From a virus, in IMG/VR virus record IMGVR_UViG_3300030098_000224, positions 1 through 25,818 of that record: a stretch of 25,818 nucleotides of DNA, one strand, 5' to 3'. Positions 5,122-14,305 of this stretch are shown here, one piece after another. The first letter of the stretch is position 1; every line of letters starts with the position of its first letter. A program made the translations under genes and the position numbers. The notes beneath the pieces are model-generated. The model worked only from the letters and a program-made list of their open reading frames with translations, was not told the DNA's origin and made no database searches.

Positions 5122-6155
5122 AGTATTTCTTCAGATGCCTCCTGCAAATTAAAAACTGGTTTTATAAATCTCAATGGCTCATCTTGACTAGGGTCAATGA
5201 TAAAACACATAGACTCCCATATTTTATGATTTCTAAACCCTTTCTGCAAGGAATATTCGTCTAACTCCTTGTATCCTGCCACTCTTACAGCATGTGAAAT
5301 CTTGCCGGTTTCGTGGTCTTTTACTATTTGATAGCCAGAAACATGCTTATGACCTGCTGCATAAATATCATCTGAGCCAAATCTAGCTGCCTTTGATACA
5401 GAGTGTGACTCATTCCATTGACTGTGACCTGCAAAATCATGTCTACAATTTAGTTTTATAGACCTGCCATTTGGACAAATTAAGTTTAATCTAAAGCCAT
5501 GATTTTCATAAACACCCGGCTTTGTTCTCATTATAAAATCTAAAACATTACCATGTTCATGTCCCCAAAAATCATGGTTACCACCTACAACTCCTGCCCA
5601 ATAAACTCCGCTACTACCAAGATACCACTCAATAAGTTTTATAGCTTGCTGTCTTGTTGTTTCTTGGTCAGCATACTTTGCCATGAGTCTGCCAATCCAA
5701 TTGTTTGTCAAATCTCCTATGTTTATTGCAACCATAGAAGAATCAATCATAGCTTTGTTATCTTGTGTTATGGCTTTCCAATTACAACCATCGTCATCAA
5801 GGTGTGGGTCTCCAACTATTGCAACTCCAAATACTCCATTAAATTTATTAGATAAATTTATGTTGATTAGTTTTCTAGCATTGTGTGCTGCTTGTTTTCT
5901 TTCCCATCTCTTTACACCTCTATCTACTAATTCTTCTGCTGATAAATCACCATCCGGTAATTCATCTACCCAGAAAGGAGGGTCTGACATTTCATCAGTA
6001 GTATTGTTTCTTTCTTTGTATTGATTAATTCTAAATCTAACTGTGCCTTCACTAACATTAAGTTCTCTTGCTACTGTCTGTGTTTTGCCATTGTGTTTTT
6101 TCCAACAGTCAAAAGTTTTTTGTAATATTTCGTTAGATGTTCTCTTTGCAGGCAT
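5097..6155 (-). CDS. HTH-calcineurin-like metallophosphoesterase (352 aa)
   Basis: Two parts are visible. Residues 8-50 form a helix-turn-helix (KTQTVARELNVSEGTVRFRI), like transposase or resolvase DNA-binding domains. Residues about 105-330 form a calcineurin-like phosphoesterase with all metal-ligand motifs: GDPHLDD (D116, H118), GDLTN (D148), GGNHD (N193, H194, D195), the C237-x-HDFAGHS region (H239, H244) and GHKH (H269, H271). By family it hydrolyses phosphoesters using two metal ions, with DNA or nucleotides as likely substrates in phages. The DNA-binding head suggests a nucleic-acid target. It sits between the late structural and small-gene blocks. Joined by TAATG to the upstream gene. 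Confidence 0.85.
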   Translation of the reverse strand: MPAKRTSNEILQKTFDCWKKHNGKTQTVARELNVSEGTVRFRINQYKERNNTTDEMSDPPFWVDELPDGDLSAEELVDRGVKRWERKQAAHNARKLININLSNKFNGVFGVAIVGDPHLDDDGCNWKAITQDNKAMIDSSMVAINIGDLTNNWIGRLMAKYADQETTRQQAIKLIEWYLGSSGVYWAGVVGGNHDFWGHEHGNVLDFIMRTKPGVYENHGFRLNLICPNGRSIKLNCRHDFAGHSQWNESHSVSKAARFGSDDIYAAGHKHVSGYQIVKDHETGKISHAVRVAGYKELDEYSLQKGFRNHKIWESMCFIIDPSQDEPLRFIKPVFNLQEASEEILWKRKKKI

Positions 6156-6394
6156 TACTTAATACCAATTGCTGTTTTCACTCCCAATACTAATAGAGCT
6201 ATGGCACCCGATATGATGAAACCAATAATAATAAATCTGACACGCAGACTAATCTTTTCATGTAATTTTCTTTGTTCTCGCAAATACATAAAATCTTTTT
6301 GGGCCTCATAAATTTCTTCCGAGTTAAGTCCCATTTTAGCGAGGGTTTCGTCAACTGTTTTTGATACTATTTCTTTTACCTCGTTTTCCGTCAT
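6155..6394 (-). CDS. Small membrane protein, DUF6127-like (79 aa)
   Basis: An N-terminal acidic helix (MTENEVKEIVSKTVDETL) carries the pattern 'ALGL(N/D)..D' as KMGLNSEEIYEAQKDF. A basic segment (EQRKLHEKISLRVR) is followed by one membrane span (FIIIGFIISGAIALLVLGV). The order resembles the small phage and prophage family DUF6127, of unknown function. The ATG at 6394 gives an ATGA overlap with the polyvalent gene. A GTG at 6406 would add four residues. The ATG is preferred because of the junction type and the GGTGG 8 bases upstream. A lysis or superinfection role is possible but unproven. Confidence 0.75.
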   Translation of the reverse strand: MTENEVKEIVSKTVDETLAKMGLNSEEIYEAQKDFMYLREQRKLHEKISLRVRFIIIGFIISGAIALLVLGVKTAIGIK

Positions 6395-9300
6395 AGCGTA
6401 AACCACCTCTCTCTTTTGACTCTTTCTCCCGTTTTTTTCTCATATTCAAGAACTTGCTCTATTAATGCTCTAATCATGTCATTTTTTAAAACATTAAGTT
6501 GTCTTACTTTGTCTATAATTTCAGCGTTAGATAGTCTCTTATCGGCCTCAATTAACCTTATTTGTCTATTTATTTGCTGTATTTTACGATTTACTCTGTT
6601 GTAGGATTTACGCCACACAAGTAAATTTTTCTGTTCAGTGGCTACATTCATAGCTTTTTCCCATTCACCTCTAGATTCATACAATCTTTGTAATGCAAAA
6701 ACCTCATTCATTTCTTGCAATTGGTCGTAAAACTGTGTTTTGTATTTAGATTGCACACTAGGTAAAGATTTAAAGAAACCCATAGCTAATGGAGTATCCC
6801 AACCTGTAGATGTGAATCTTGCATACTGTCTTGGATAATCTGTAAACGATACTGCTGCCGCAACTGTTGAACCAACCCATCCAAAGTAACCTTGAACTAA
6901 GTGTTCTATTTGCACAGGAGATAACCTTATTTTATCAAATGATATAGTATTTAATATTTTAGATGTGTTTACATAGGCAGAGCTTGTGTATGCATATTTT
7001 CTTTCTGTAGCAGGTAACCTTCTAAAAGCCATGCTTTCAACAGGTCTACCTGTAAAACTATCTTTGTTAGAGTAAACCTCTAAAGCAGGAGTTAAGAGTT
7101 GTGGTCTATAATCAAATGCAAAAGTCTCTGTAATTACATGTTGTATTCTTTCAGCTAATAAAGCTCCATGAACATCATCATCAACCATTTGCTCAACCAT
7201 TCTTTCAAAGATAACTCCGATAGCTCCTACCTCAAATGGTCTAGGTATTCTAAATACACCTTCTGTTCCGGGTATCTTAAACCAATGATATGTATCTCTA
7301 TCCCATTGTTCTCTTTGTTTAAAATCTTCATCATCTTTGTATGCAAGATATAAACCAATTGAAGCCAAAGAATAAGTTCCAAGAACAGCAAACAATTGTG
7401 CTCTTTGCTCTGGGCCCATTGCTCTTGTAAGTTTATCTAAACCTTGTAATCTTGCATTTAAGAAAGGAACAGATTGAGTTAAGAACCTAACAATAGGATT
7501 AGCACCATGTCTGCTAAAGTTTAATAAATCACGAGCTTGATAACTAGCTTCAAAGTGACTGACACCTTTATCTCTTAATTGTTTATAAAGTGCTGCTCTG
7601 TTTACATTCTCTGAAAAAGCACCTACATCCTCCCACCATCTAGCTGCTCCGCCTAATTGTTTGTATAATAATTTTCTTGCACCTGCACCCCAACCATTAG
7701 ATTTCATAATAGTGTTAGCATCAATCTGTCTATTTAATAACATTTCAGAAGCATTTGGGTCTGCTCCGTAAATATGTCCAAAGTGAATGCTACCACCACC
7801 AAAACCAAGTCTTGCTCTAAGCTCTGATGCTTGTTTATTTTTATCTTTTTTTAAACTACCAAATCCCTCTAATACGTTTCCAAGTGGATTAACTTTTAAT
7901 TTACCAACAGCAACAGAATGCACTGAATCTCTAATTAAGTTTCTAATTCTAAATGCAGGACTTGCAGTTACACCATAAGTTAAAAATCTTTTAAATTGTC
8001 GTAGTGTTCCCATCGCAGGATTTTGCCAACCATTCCAATTTAACGCTGTTAGAGATTGTAACACCAAAGGTTCATCAACCTCATAGAATACTTTTTTACC
8101 ATTCTTTCTTACAAATACAGATGTTTTTGTTGGAAACTTAACTTGTCTGGTTACACCCATAGTTGCACCTTTTTCAAGTGTTTTTAAACCTGCTGCATTT
8201 TTTAAAGATGCCTCAGTTAAGAAAGCATAGTTTTGAATTAAATTATTTAACAAATCATTTACAGGTAAATCAGAACCACGAAGAGCAGGATAATCTTTTT
8301 GATTAACAATATCAGCAGCAGCTTTAGGCCCACTGTTGCTAGCCTTGTCGTCTAGTAATCTATAGAAAGGTATGTAAAAATTAAATCCATCAACCTCAGT
8401 CCAAGCCTTTCTTGATTGTGGGTCTAAGTATCCAGATTTAACAGCTATATCTAAAAATGCGTTATTAAATTCTTGTAAATCTTTTAAACCTTCATTAAAT
8501 TTTTTTTCTCTACCTTTTTGTAAATCTTTTATTGCTACAATTACATCTGCTCGACTGGATAGTCCTGCTTCCATTCCTCTGTCGTATATAGCTTTTGCCC
8601 TGTTTGCTGCTACCCAAGTTAAAAAATCTGTAAGGTCTGGCCCTAATTTTTCTAGTCTTGAAAATAAACCTTTACCTAGAGTATTTGCTTTTAAATCTAT
8701 AGCACCATCTTTATCCATAAATGGAACACCATATAATAATGCTGATTCCGTAGCACCACTAGAACCATAAGTCATGGTTAATGCTTTGTATGGTTCTTCA
8801 CCTATAAATTTTTTGACTGATATATATTGGTCAGTTAAACCTTGTTGTAATCTAACACCAAAGTTATCTGCGTACTGTTTCCAAAATCCTGCAATAGTTC
8901 TTCTAGACCTTTTAGGATTTACTGTTGCTTGTACTCTTTGAGTTGCTTCTTCATATTTTCTATCAGTAACGGCAAACTCTAAATTGTTTTCTATAAGTTT
9001 TTCTTGCGATAACGTATCTAGTTCAGACTTACCTACGTTTTCTTTATCACCTTCTGTTTCAAACTTGTAAAGAACTTGTGACTCAATGTTATCTAATGGC
9101 TCTGGTGCATCCTCTCTAGAGTAATACTCTAGTTCGCCTTCTGTATACACTTTAGTGTTAAACATTACGGCATCACCCTTAATAGATTTAACAGCAAACC
9201 CAGATGGGTCTACAAACAAGTGATGATTGAAAGGATTAAAGTTTAAAACTACACCATCTAATTTTGGTTTCTTACTAGAGTATTGACCTCTAGCAGCAGC

Positions 9301-12300
9301 CATAGGGAACTTGTTTTCTTTTTTAGAAGCTATATTTGCTCTTGCTCGTTGGCTTACAAATAAAGTTGGATTAGTTACTGTTACCGCACCATCGTATCCT
9401 AGAGCTTTATTTAGATTATTGCCCGGATGAATAGTTTGTATAAATAATTTGTTTTCGTTTTTCTCTACCTTACCCTTTAAGTTTGGTCTAACAGATACTC
9501 TCTCACCATCTTTAAGTTCTCTGTTTTTAAATAGTTTTGCTTTTACTCTATCTGGTATACCTGCTGATTCTGATATTTCTTTATCTGTAAGTAAATCTTC
9601 TGACACTGAAAATTGCAGCTCATCTGCATCTTTCATTTCTTTATCAGTAACAACCTCTCTTGTTATAAATGCATCTTTACCTACGACACCGGCTTTTTTT
9701 CTTGCACCTGTAATCCTTAGACCAGAGTATTTGGTGACACCTAGTCTATCTTTCATTTGTTTTGCAACTTGTCGCCACAAATTAACGGATGCTACCTTTG
9801 ATGGTTCGTTTAAAGTAAAATCAAATAACGATGTATTAGCTACATAAAAAGTGTCACTCTCTGTAATGGCACCTTGAATAACGCCTACGGGTTTATCATC
9901 TACGTCAATACCAATTTTAAATCTGCCTGTTCGGTCACCAAAATCTTTTACCTTTTTAAGTTTTTCGCCAGAATCAATTTCCATAATTCTAACATCACCT
10001 ACCTCTGCGTCATAGAAATCTGGACTAGGTTCGTCAAAGAAAACTAATTTTACTTTACCATCTATTTTTTTATCGGATACAGAAAACTCTTTTGGTATTA
10101 CATCTGTTAAATTATCAGAGACGCTTAAATCTTTTTGTCCTTTTGGTTGTCTTGTGATTCTTTCGCCATCTACTTCAAACCCTGCTCTCTTGTACCAATC
10201 AGCTAATTTTTTCTTACTTAAACCTTTATCTCCAAATGGGTCAATGATACCTGTAATTACAGAACCCTCTTCATCTGCTACTTTAATAATTTCTCCAAGT
10301 GCTTCTGATGCGTAACCTTGTCCTCTGCCTTCTTTTGGAACAGATATAGCTGATAAATCTAATGCATCTTTGTCAAATATATTTAATTCTACTTCTACAT
10401 AATTACCTGTTTTAAATATATTATCGAATTGTTTTAAACCTTTTTCTGGTTGTATTGCATCACTAGGAAGCAACATAAAAGTATAGCCTCTTTTTAAAGG
10501 ATGTTTTCTTACGCTATATTTACCAAATTTATTTATTTCTTCGAAATTATTTGCTTTAGCTAAAATTTCATTTGTAAACATTTGTTGACCCTTGACCATC
10601 TCTGGTTTGAATCCTAATATTTTTTTAAATGCTTTTTCTGATGTGCTTAATGAAAACTGAGGTATTTCTCCGTCATCAGTTTGTTTTTTTATTTGTTGTC
10701 TTTGGCTGACTGAGAGTTGTCTTGTTTCTGTTTTTTCTTTTGTGACTCTTTCTTCATCTTTTTGTCTTCTAAGTCTAGCCTGAGATTCAATGCTTGGCTG
10801 ACGATTTTTAAGCTCTCTTTCTCCATAGTTTTTTCCTTTATCAAAATTATCTATATACTTTTGAGCACCCTCTGACAAGTACATAGCACGAACTGTTCTA
10901 ATACCTAAATCTCTGTAAAGATTGTGCTCATAAAACCAATGCACAGCTTGTGCATCTTTAGCAGATAAACCTACTCTTTTCCCTAAATCATTATAAAATT
11001 GGTCACCTCTTTTAATATGTTGAGATAGAAAATCTGCTCTTACTCCATCTTTCTGTGTTTTATCTGTGAGCATACCAAACTGTCTGTAAAAACTTCTTGT
11101 TGCCCACAAATCTTTTGTTACTGCTTTACCTTCTTTGTCAGCAACACCAGATATGTTTAAAAAATATGAACCAACTTTGTTGCCAAACATATACGCACCT
11201 AAGTGCTCACTATCTAAACCACCAAGCATATCAGATGGTTCAGCAGTTTTACCATAATTTAGTTTAAATACACCACCATAGTCTTCTTCTCCAGACTTAA
11301 CCATTATATCTTTCATAGTTCTTTTGGTATGAATACTGTTTAAAAATCTCACAGCACCTTTTTCACCTTTTGAGTCTATTAGATATTGTAATAAAGCAAG
11401 CTGTTTACTAATTGTATCTCTACCAAAAAATTTATCTGTATTAGATGGTTGCTTTAAAGGTAAAGCTCCGAATTTTTTGTAATAAGAAAATACTCTACCT
11501 GCCCTTTCAATATTTTCTACTGGAGTAGATTGAGGAGATGTAATACCAGTTATTACTGTAAACAAATCTTTGTCGTACTGATTTTTTACCTGTATTTTTT
11601 TATTTAAAATTTTAAATTTCTTTATAATATCTTTATCATACCAACCACGACCATCGTCTTCTTGACTTTCTATTTGATATCTTATTTCTTTTTCAGCAGC
11701 ATCTAGTGCACGATTATATGCGGCATCATCAAGTGGGTCACTTTTATTTACTAATTTATCAAAGAAAGGCCCTGCTTGATTTACTTTTTTTAATTTAGTT
11801 GTAGGTTTTTCTCTAAATTTTACAGTAGATACAGCTAGTTCTAATCCCGGTGCTCTCTCTACTGCTCTTGCATAAGCCTTACCTATTCTTGTTAATTCTG
11901 CTTGTCCGTATTCTTGACTTACATTTCTACCAGATGCATCACCTATTCTTGCTGTTGCACCAGTAACATCATCTCTAACAATTATGTATTCTTTATCGCT
12001 GAGTAATTGTTGTTCGTTATTTGCTAATAATACAACATCCTCTGCTTCACCTTTTTGCTCTGGTCTTCTTCTTGCGACCTGCATTTTAAGAAGTCTGTTA
12101 CCTGTTATACCTCTGTTATAAATTGTTTTAATTATCTCTTCCCCGTAGTTCGGGTCAATATTAGGTATAATAGATTTGATATCACCCTTGTCTGTTTTAA
12201 CAGTCGTAAGTGATAATTCTTTTTTATCTTCTCTTGCTAGTGCTTCTTTTCGTAATTGTTCTACACCCTCTTTAGGTTTAGCTCTCTTACCTATCTCACC

Positions 12301-14295
12301 TGTTCTAGCTTTTTCAAACAGTTGGTTAACATTATTAATTTTGTTTTTTCTAAATACATTACCTGCACGCTTGACTAATTCAAACAAGCGATTAAATGCT
12401 CTTATGACTGGATTAGGTGCTGCAAGGTTTTTCTTTTTAGCTTTTAATGCAGTGTATGCTCCAAAGGCATAAGCTTGCATCTCTCTGTTAGAAAGATTGT
12501 TTTCTCCATGTCGCTCTTGCAATCTCTGCATAACATCTTTGCCGAGACCACGCTGTACAGACGGAGCGATTTCAGATACTTTACCACCCGGCAAAAAAGT
12601 GTCTAGTGCCGTTTGTTCTGCTTCCAAGAATAAACCACTCTGATAACCACGATTTATCTGTCTCTGCAACGCATGAAAATTTTCATGTGCAGTAGTTTCT
12701 ACGGCTTTTGATTGGTCTATTAATGAGATTGCTGCTAGGTCACTTGTTCTGTCATACCAACCATCGACTACGGAAAACTCGTTTCCGCCAGATGCTTTGA
12801 CATTTGACAGATTGCCTTTTGGTAAGGCTATATTTTTTTGAAAGTAAACTTGTTGTACATGTGGTGCAATAGTGTTTCCAACATCTTCTAATTCATTGAT
12901 TAGATTACCTACAGTTGGGTTTTCTTTAACTATAGCTTCTTTAGTAAAGTATGTTTGTTCTGTTAATTTGTTTTTTTGGTCTTCTTGTTTTTGCTGCTCT
13001 GCTGTGGCTTCTGCTTCGGTATTAAATGTTCCAATTGTACCTATACTCGATACATTTCCTGCTGTATCTAAGTCCTGTCTTTTTAATGCAAATTTTTCTC
13101 CCTGCTTTTCTACTACAAAGTTTTTGGGTTTGGCTTGCTCTGTTTTTACCTGTTCTTCAGTTGCTGTATCAATTTGTTCTGGCGTTACTTTAGTGTCTTG
13201 TATTACACCTTTTTCTACCTTTGGTGCCTCTACAGGTTTTTCTACAGGAGTTGTAGGAGTTGGTTGTACTGTTCTAGCTGTTTCACCTGCTACAGTTGAT
13301 ACACCACCAAGTAATCCACCGACAAAACCACCTGCAAAAGCTGCTTCTTTATACTCAGCCAACGCCTCTGGTGAATCTATTGGTAAACCTGCTTGATATC
13401 TTTCAAGAGCTTGCTGACCTACCTCAGTTGCTGCCTCCGTTACTAATCCTGCTGTCGAACCTTTGGCAACACGACCTAATGTTGCTTGACTTAAAATATC
13501 TGAGAATTGTGTTCTTGTAAGTGGGCCAAATAATCTACCCATTATAGGGTACATTAAAGATTCTGCTGCTGCTTGTGGCAATGCTGTAAAAGCAGCTAAT
13601 CGCTCATCTATTGTTTCTAGATTACCTGCATTAACTTGTTCTTGCTGTCTACTAATATTAAATTCAAACAATCTTGGAAACGCTGCTGTTGCACCACCTA
13701 AAAGAGCACCTGCCGCAGCACCTAATGGCCCTGCAAAACGACCTATTTTTGCACCTGCTATCGCACCTGCTGCACCCTCTACTATGAAAGGTGATGATTG
13801 TCCAAAAGCTGATAAACCTGCTTTAACAAAAGTGCTTAATCCTGCATCTGGGCCCTCTGTTGCTTGTGCAAAACTTACATAACCAGTGCCTCTTAATATG
13901 TTTGCATCTTGAATTTCTGCTTGGTTGTATAATTGTGCCGCTCTCTCTTCGTCTCCCATGAGACCTGCAATACCACCTCTTAATCTTGTTATTGCCGGGC
14001 CCCACGACCTTGCCCAACTTGATTTAAGTGGGCCTGTCAACGCTTGACCAAAACCTACATCGGATGGACTTTTGGCAGGAGCAAAAGCTCTCTTACCACC
14101 TGTACGAATATCGGGAGATGTTAAATCAGTAGGACTAGCAACAGGAGAAACTTGTCTTTCTTCTGTTAAACTTTTAATAAATTGTTCTGGACTTAAATCA
14201 CCTTGATAGTCATCTAGAAGTTGCTCTATAAGCTCATCGTCACTTACATAAGCAAGACTAGGGTTTTCATCTCTAATCTGGTCTAATAAACTCAT
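6391..14295 (-). CDS. Giant phage polyvalent protein with HExxH, GNAT and LPD38-like regions (2634 aa)
   Basis: This is the largest gene, about 31% of the window. The N-terminus (SLAYVSDDELIEQLLDD) is followed by Ala/Gly-rich hydrophobic segments at about 155-218 and 320-340 that could enter membranes. Next come a Gln/Lys/Glu-rich linker (about 350-450), an HExxH motif (H537-E538-H541), a domain around 850-1130 with TGITSPQSTP and KDLWATR, a GNAT domain (about 1214-1390, GRGQGYA 1323-1329), a second alpha/beta module (1404-1562), a module with GYDGAVTVTNPTLFV and FNPFNHHLFVDPSG (1562-1774), and a long helical C-terminal region matching the LPD38 type (about 1900-2634, FRIRNLIRD and LQGLDKLTRA), ending in a coiled coil. 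Polyvalent proteins are thought to be packaged and injected with DNA to act on the host. Eight [FL]-[SA]-[VL]-[ST] peptides separate the modules. AGGAGT precedes the ATG. Confidence 0.85.
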   Translation of the reverse strand: MSLLDQIRDENPSLAYVSDDELIEQLLDDYQGDLSPEQFIKSLTEERQVSPVASPTDLTSPDIRTGGKRAFAPAKSPSDVGFGQALTGPLKSSWARSWGPAITRLRGGIAGLMGDEERAAQLYNQAEIQDANILRGTGYVSFAQATEGPDAGLSTFVKAGLSAFGQSSPFIVEGAAGAIAGAKIGRFAGPLGAAAGALLGGATAAFPRLFEFNISRQQEQVNAGNLETIDERLAAFTALPQAAAESLMYPIMGRLFGPLTRTQFSDILSQATLGRVAKGSTAGLVTEAATEVGQQALERYQAGLPIDSPEALAEYKEAAFAGGFVGGLLGGVSTVAGETARTVQPTPTTPVEKPVEAPKVEKGVIQDTKVTPEQIDTATEEQVKTEQAKPKNFVVEKQGEKFALKRQDLDTAGNVSSIGTIGTFNTEAEATAEQQKQEDQKNKLTEQTYFTKEAIVKENPTVGNLINELEDVGNTIAPHVQQVYFQKNIALPKGNLSNVKASGGNEFSVVDGWYDRTSDLAAISLIDQSKAVETTAHENFHALQRQINRGYQSGLFLEAEQTALDTFLPGGKVSEIAPSVQRGLGKDVMQRLQERHGENNLSNREMQAYAFGAYTALKAKKKNLAAPNPVIRAFNRLFELVKRAGNVFRKNKINNVNQLFEKARTGEIGKRAKPKEGVEQLRKEALAREDKKELSLTTVKTDKGDIKSIIPNIDPNYGEEIIKTIYNRGITGNRLLKMQVARRRPEQKGEAEDVVLLANNEQQLLSDKEYIIVRDDVTGATARIGDASGRNVSQEYGQAELTRIGKAYARAVERAPGLELAVSTVKFREKPTTKLKKVNQAGPFFDKLVNKSDPLDDAAYNRALDAAEKEIRYQIESQEDDGRGWYDKDIIKKFKILNKKIQVKNQYDKDLFTVITGITSPQSTPVENIERAGRVFSYYKKFGALPLKQPSNTDKFFGRDTISKQLALLQYLIDSKGEKGAVRFLNSIHTKRTMKDIMVKSGEEDYGGVFKLNYGKTAEPSDMLGGLDSEHLGAYMFGNKVGSYFLNISGVADKEGKAVTKDLWATRSFYRQFGMLTDKTQKDGVRADFLSQHIKRGDQFYNDLGKRVGLSAKDAQAVHWFYEHNLYRDLGIRTVRAMYLSEGAQKYIDNFDKGKNYGERELKNRQPSIESQARLRRQKDEERVTKEKTETRQLSVSQRQQIKKQTDDGEIPQFSLSTSEKAFKKILGFKPEMVKGQQMFTNEILAKANNFEEINKFGKYSVRKHPLKRGYTFMLLPSDAIQPEKGLKQFDNIFKTGNYVEVELNIFDKDALDLSAISVPKEGRGQGYASEALGEIIKVADEEGSVITGIIDPFGDKGLSKKKLADWYKRAGFEVDGERITRQPKGQKDLSVSDNLTDVIPKEFSVSDKKIDGKVKLVFFDEPSPDFYDAEVGDVRIMEIDSGEKLKKVKDFGDRTGRFKIGIDVDDKPVGVIQGAITESDTFYVANTSLFDFTLNEPSKVASVNLWRQVAKQMKDRLGVTKYSGLRITGARKKAGVVGKDAFITREVVTDKEMKDADELQFSVSEDLLTDKEISESAGIPDRVKAKLFKNRELKDGERVSVRPNLKGKVEKNENKLFIQTIHPGNNLNKALGYDGAVTVTNPTLFVSQRARANIASKKENKFPMAAARGQYSSKKPKLDGVVLNFNPFNHHLFVDPSGFAVKSIKGDAVMFNTKVYTEGELEYYSREDAPEPLDNIESQVLYKFETEGDKENVGKSELDTLSQEKLIENNLEFAVTDRKYEEATQRVQATVNPKRSRRTIAGFWKQYADNFGVRLQQGLTDQYISVKKFIGEEPYKALTMTYGSSGATESALLYGVPFMDKDGAIDLKANTLGKGLFSRLEKLGPDLTDFLTWVAANRAKAIYDRGMEAGLSSRADVIVAIKDLQKGREKKFNEGLKDLQEFNNAFLDIAVKSGYLDPQSRKAWTEVDGFNFYIPFYRLLDDKASNSGPKAAADIVNQKDYPALRGSDLPVNDLLNNLIQNYAFLTEASLKNAAGLKTLEKGATMGVTRQVKFPTKTSVFVRKNGKKVFYEVDEPLVLQSLTALNWNGWQNPAMGTLRQFKRFLTYGVTASPAFRIRNLIRDSVHSVAVGKLKVNPLGNVLEGFGSLKKDKNKQASELRARLGFGGGSIHFGHIYGADPNASEMLLNRQIDANTIMKSNGWGAGARKLLYKQLGGAARWWEDVGAFSENVNRAALYKQLRDKGVSHFEASYQARDLLNFSRHGANPIVRFLTQSVPFLNARLQGLDKLTRAMGPEQRAQLFAVLGTYSLASIGLYLAYKDDEDFKQREQWDRDTYHWFKIPGTEGVFRIPRPFEVGAIGVIFERMVEQMVDDDVHGALLAERIQHVITETFAFDYRPQLLTPALEVYSNKDSFTGRPVESMAFRRLPATERKYAYTSSAYVNTSKILNTISFDKIRLSPVQIEHLVQGYFGWVGSTVAAAVSFTDYPRQYARFTSTGWDTPLAMGFFKSLPSVQSKYKTQFYDQLQEMNEVFALQRLYESRGEWEKAMNVATEQKNLLVWRKSYNRVNRKIQQINRQIRLIEADKRLSNAEIIDKVRQLNVLKNDMIRALIEQVLEYEKKTGERVKRERWFTL
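10129..10653 (-). other. Embedded GNAT acetyltransferase domain
   Basis: Residues about 1215-1389 contain the beta4-alpha3 acetyl-CoA loop as AISVPKEGRGQGYASEAL (Q/R-x-x-G-x-G/A satisfied by RGQGYA), a downstream beta5 (SVITGIIDP) and the typical C-terminal KLADWYKRAGFE. The domain is bounded on both sides by paired junction peptides (1194 and 1214; 1390 and 1404). Substrate is unknown; a host protein or amino group is plausible for an injected effector. Confidence 0.75.
12673..12687 (-). other. HExxH zinc-metallopeptidase motif in the polyvalent protein
   Basis: Codons 537-541 read H-E-N-F-H in the context TTAHENFHALQRQ. HExxH with an upstream threonine/alanine helix is the zincin signature (two His ligands plus catalytic Glu). 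A third ligand is not obvious; candidates are acidic residues in GLFLEAEQTALD, about 15-20 residues later. Activity is therefore inferred, not shown. Confidence 0.6.
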
Positions 14296-14299
14296 TTAG

Positions 14300-14305
14300 A
14301 CTCCT
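14300..14305 (-). promoter_or_regulatory. Ribosome-binding site AGGAGT of the polyvalent gene
   Basis: AGGAGT lies 4 bases before the ATG at 14295 and overlaps the TAG stop of the upstream gene. It fixes the start of the 2,634-residue protein. Confidence 0.7.

Noticed and set aside
12872-13396. A 174-codon plus-strand ORF opposite the polyvalent gene
   Set aside because: It is antisense to a Lys/Glu/Gln/Thr-rich linker, with low-complexity Ser/Phe/Val composition and no ribosome site. All surrounding genes are on the minus strand.
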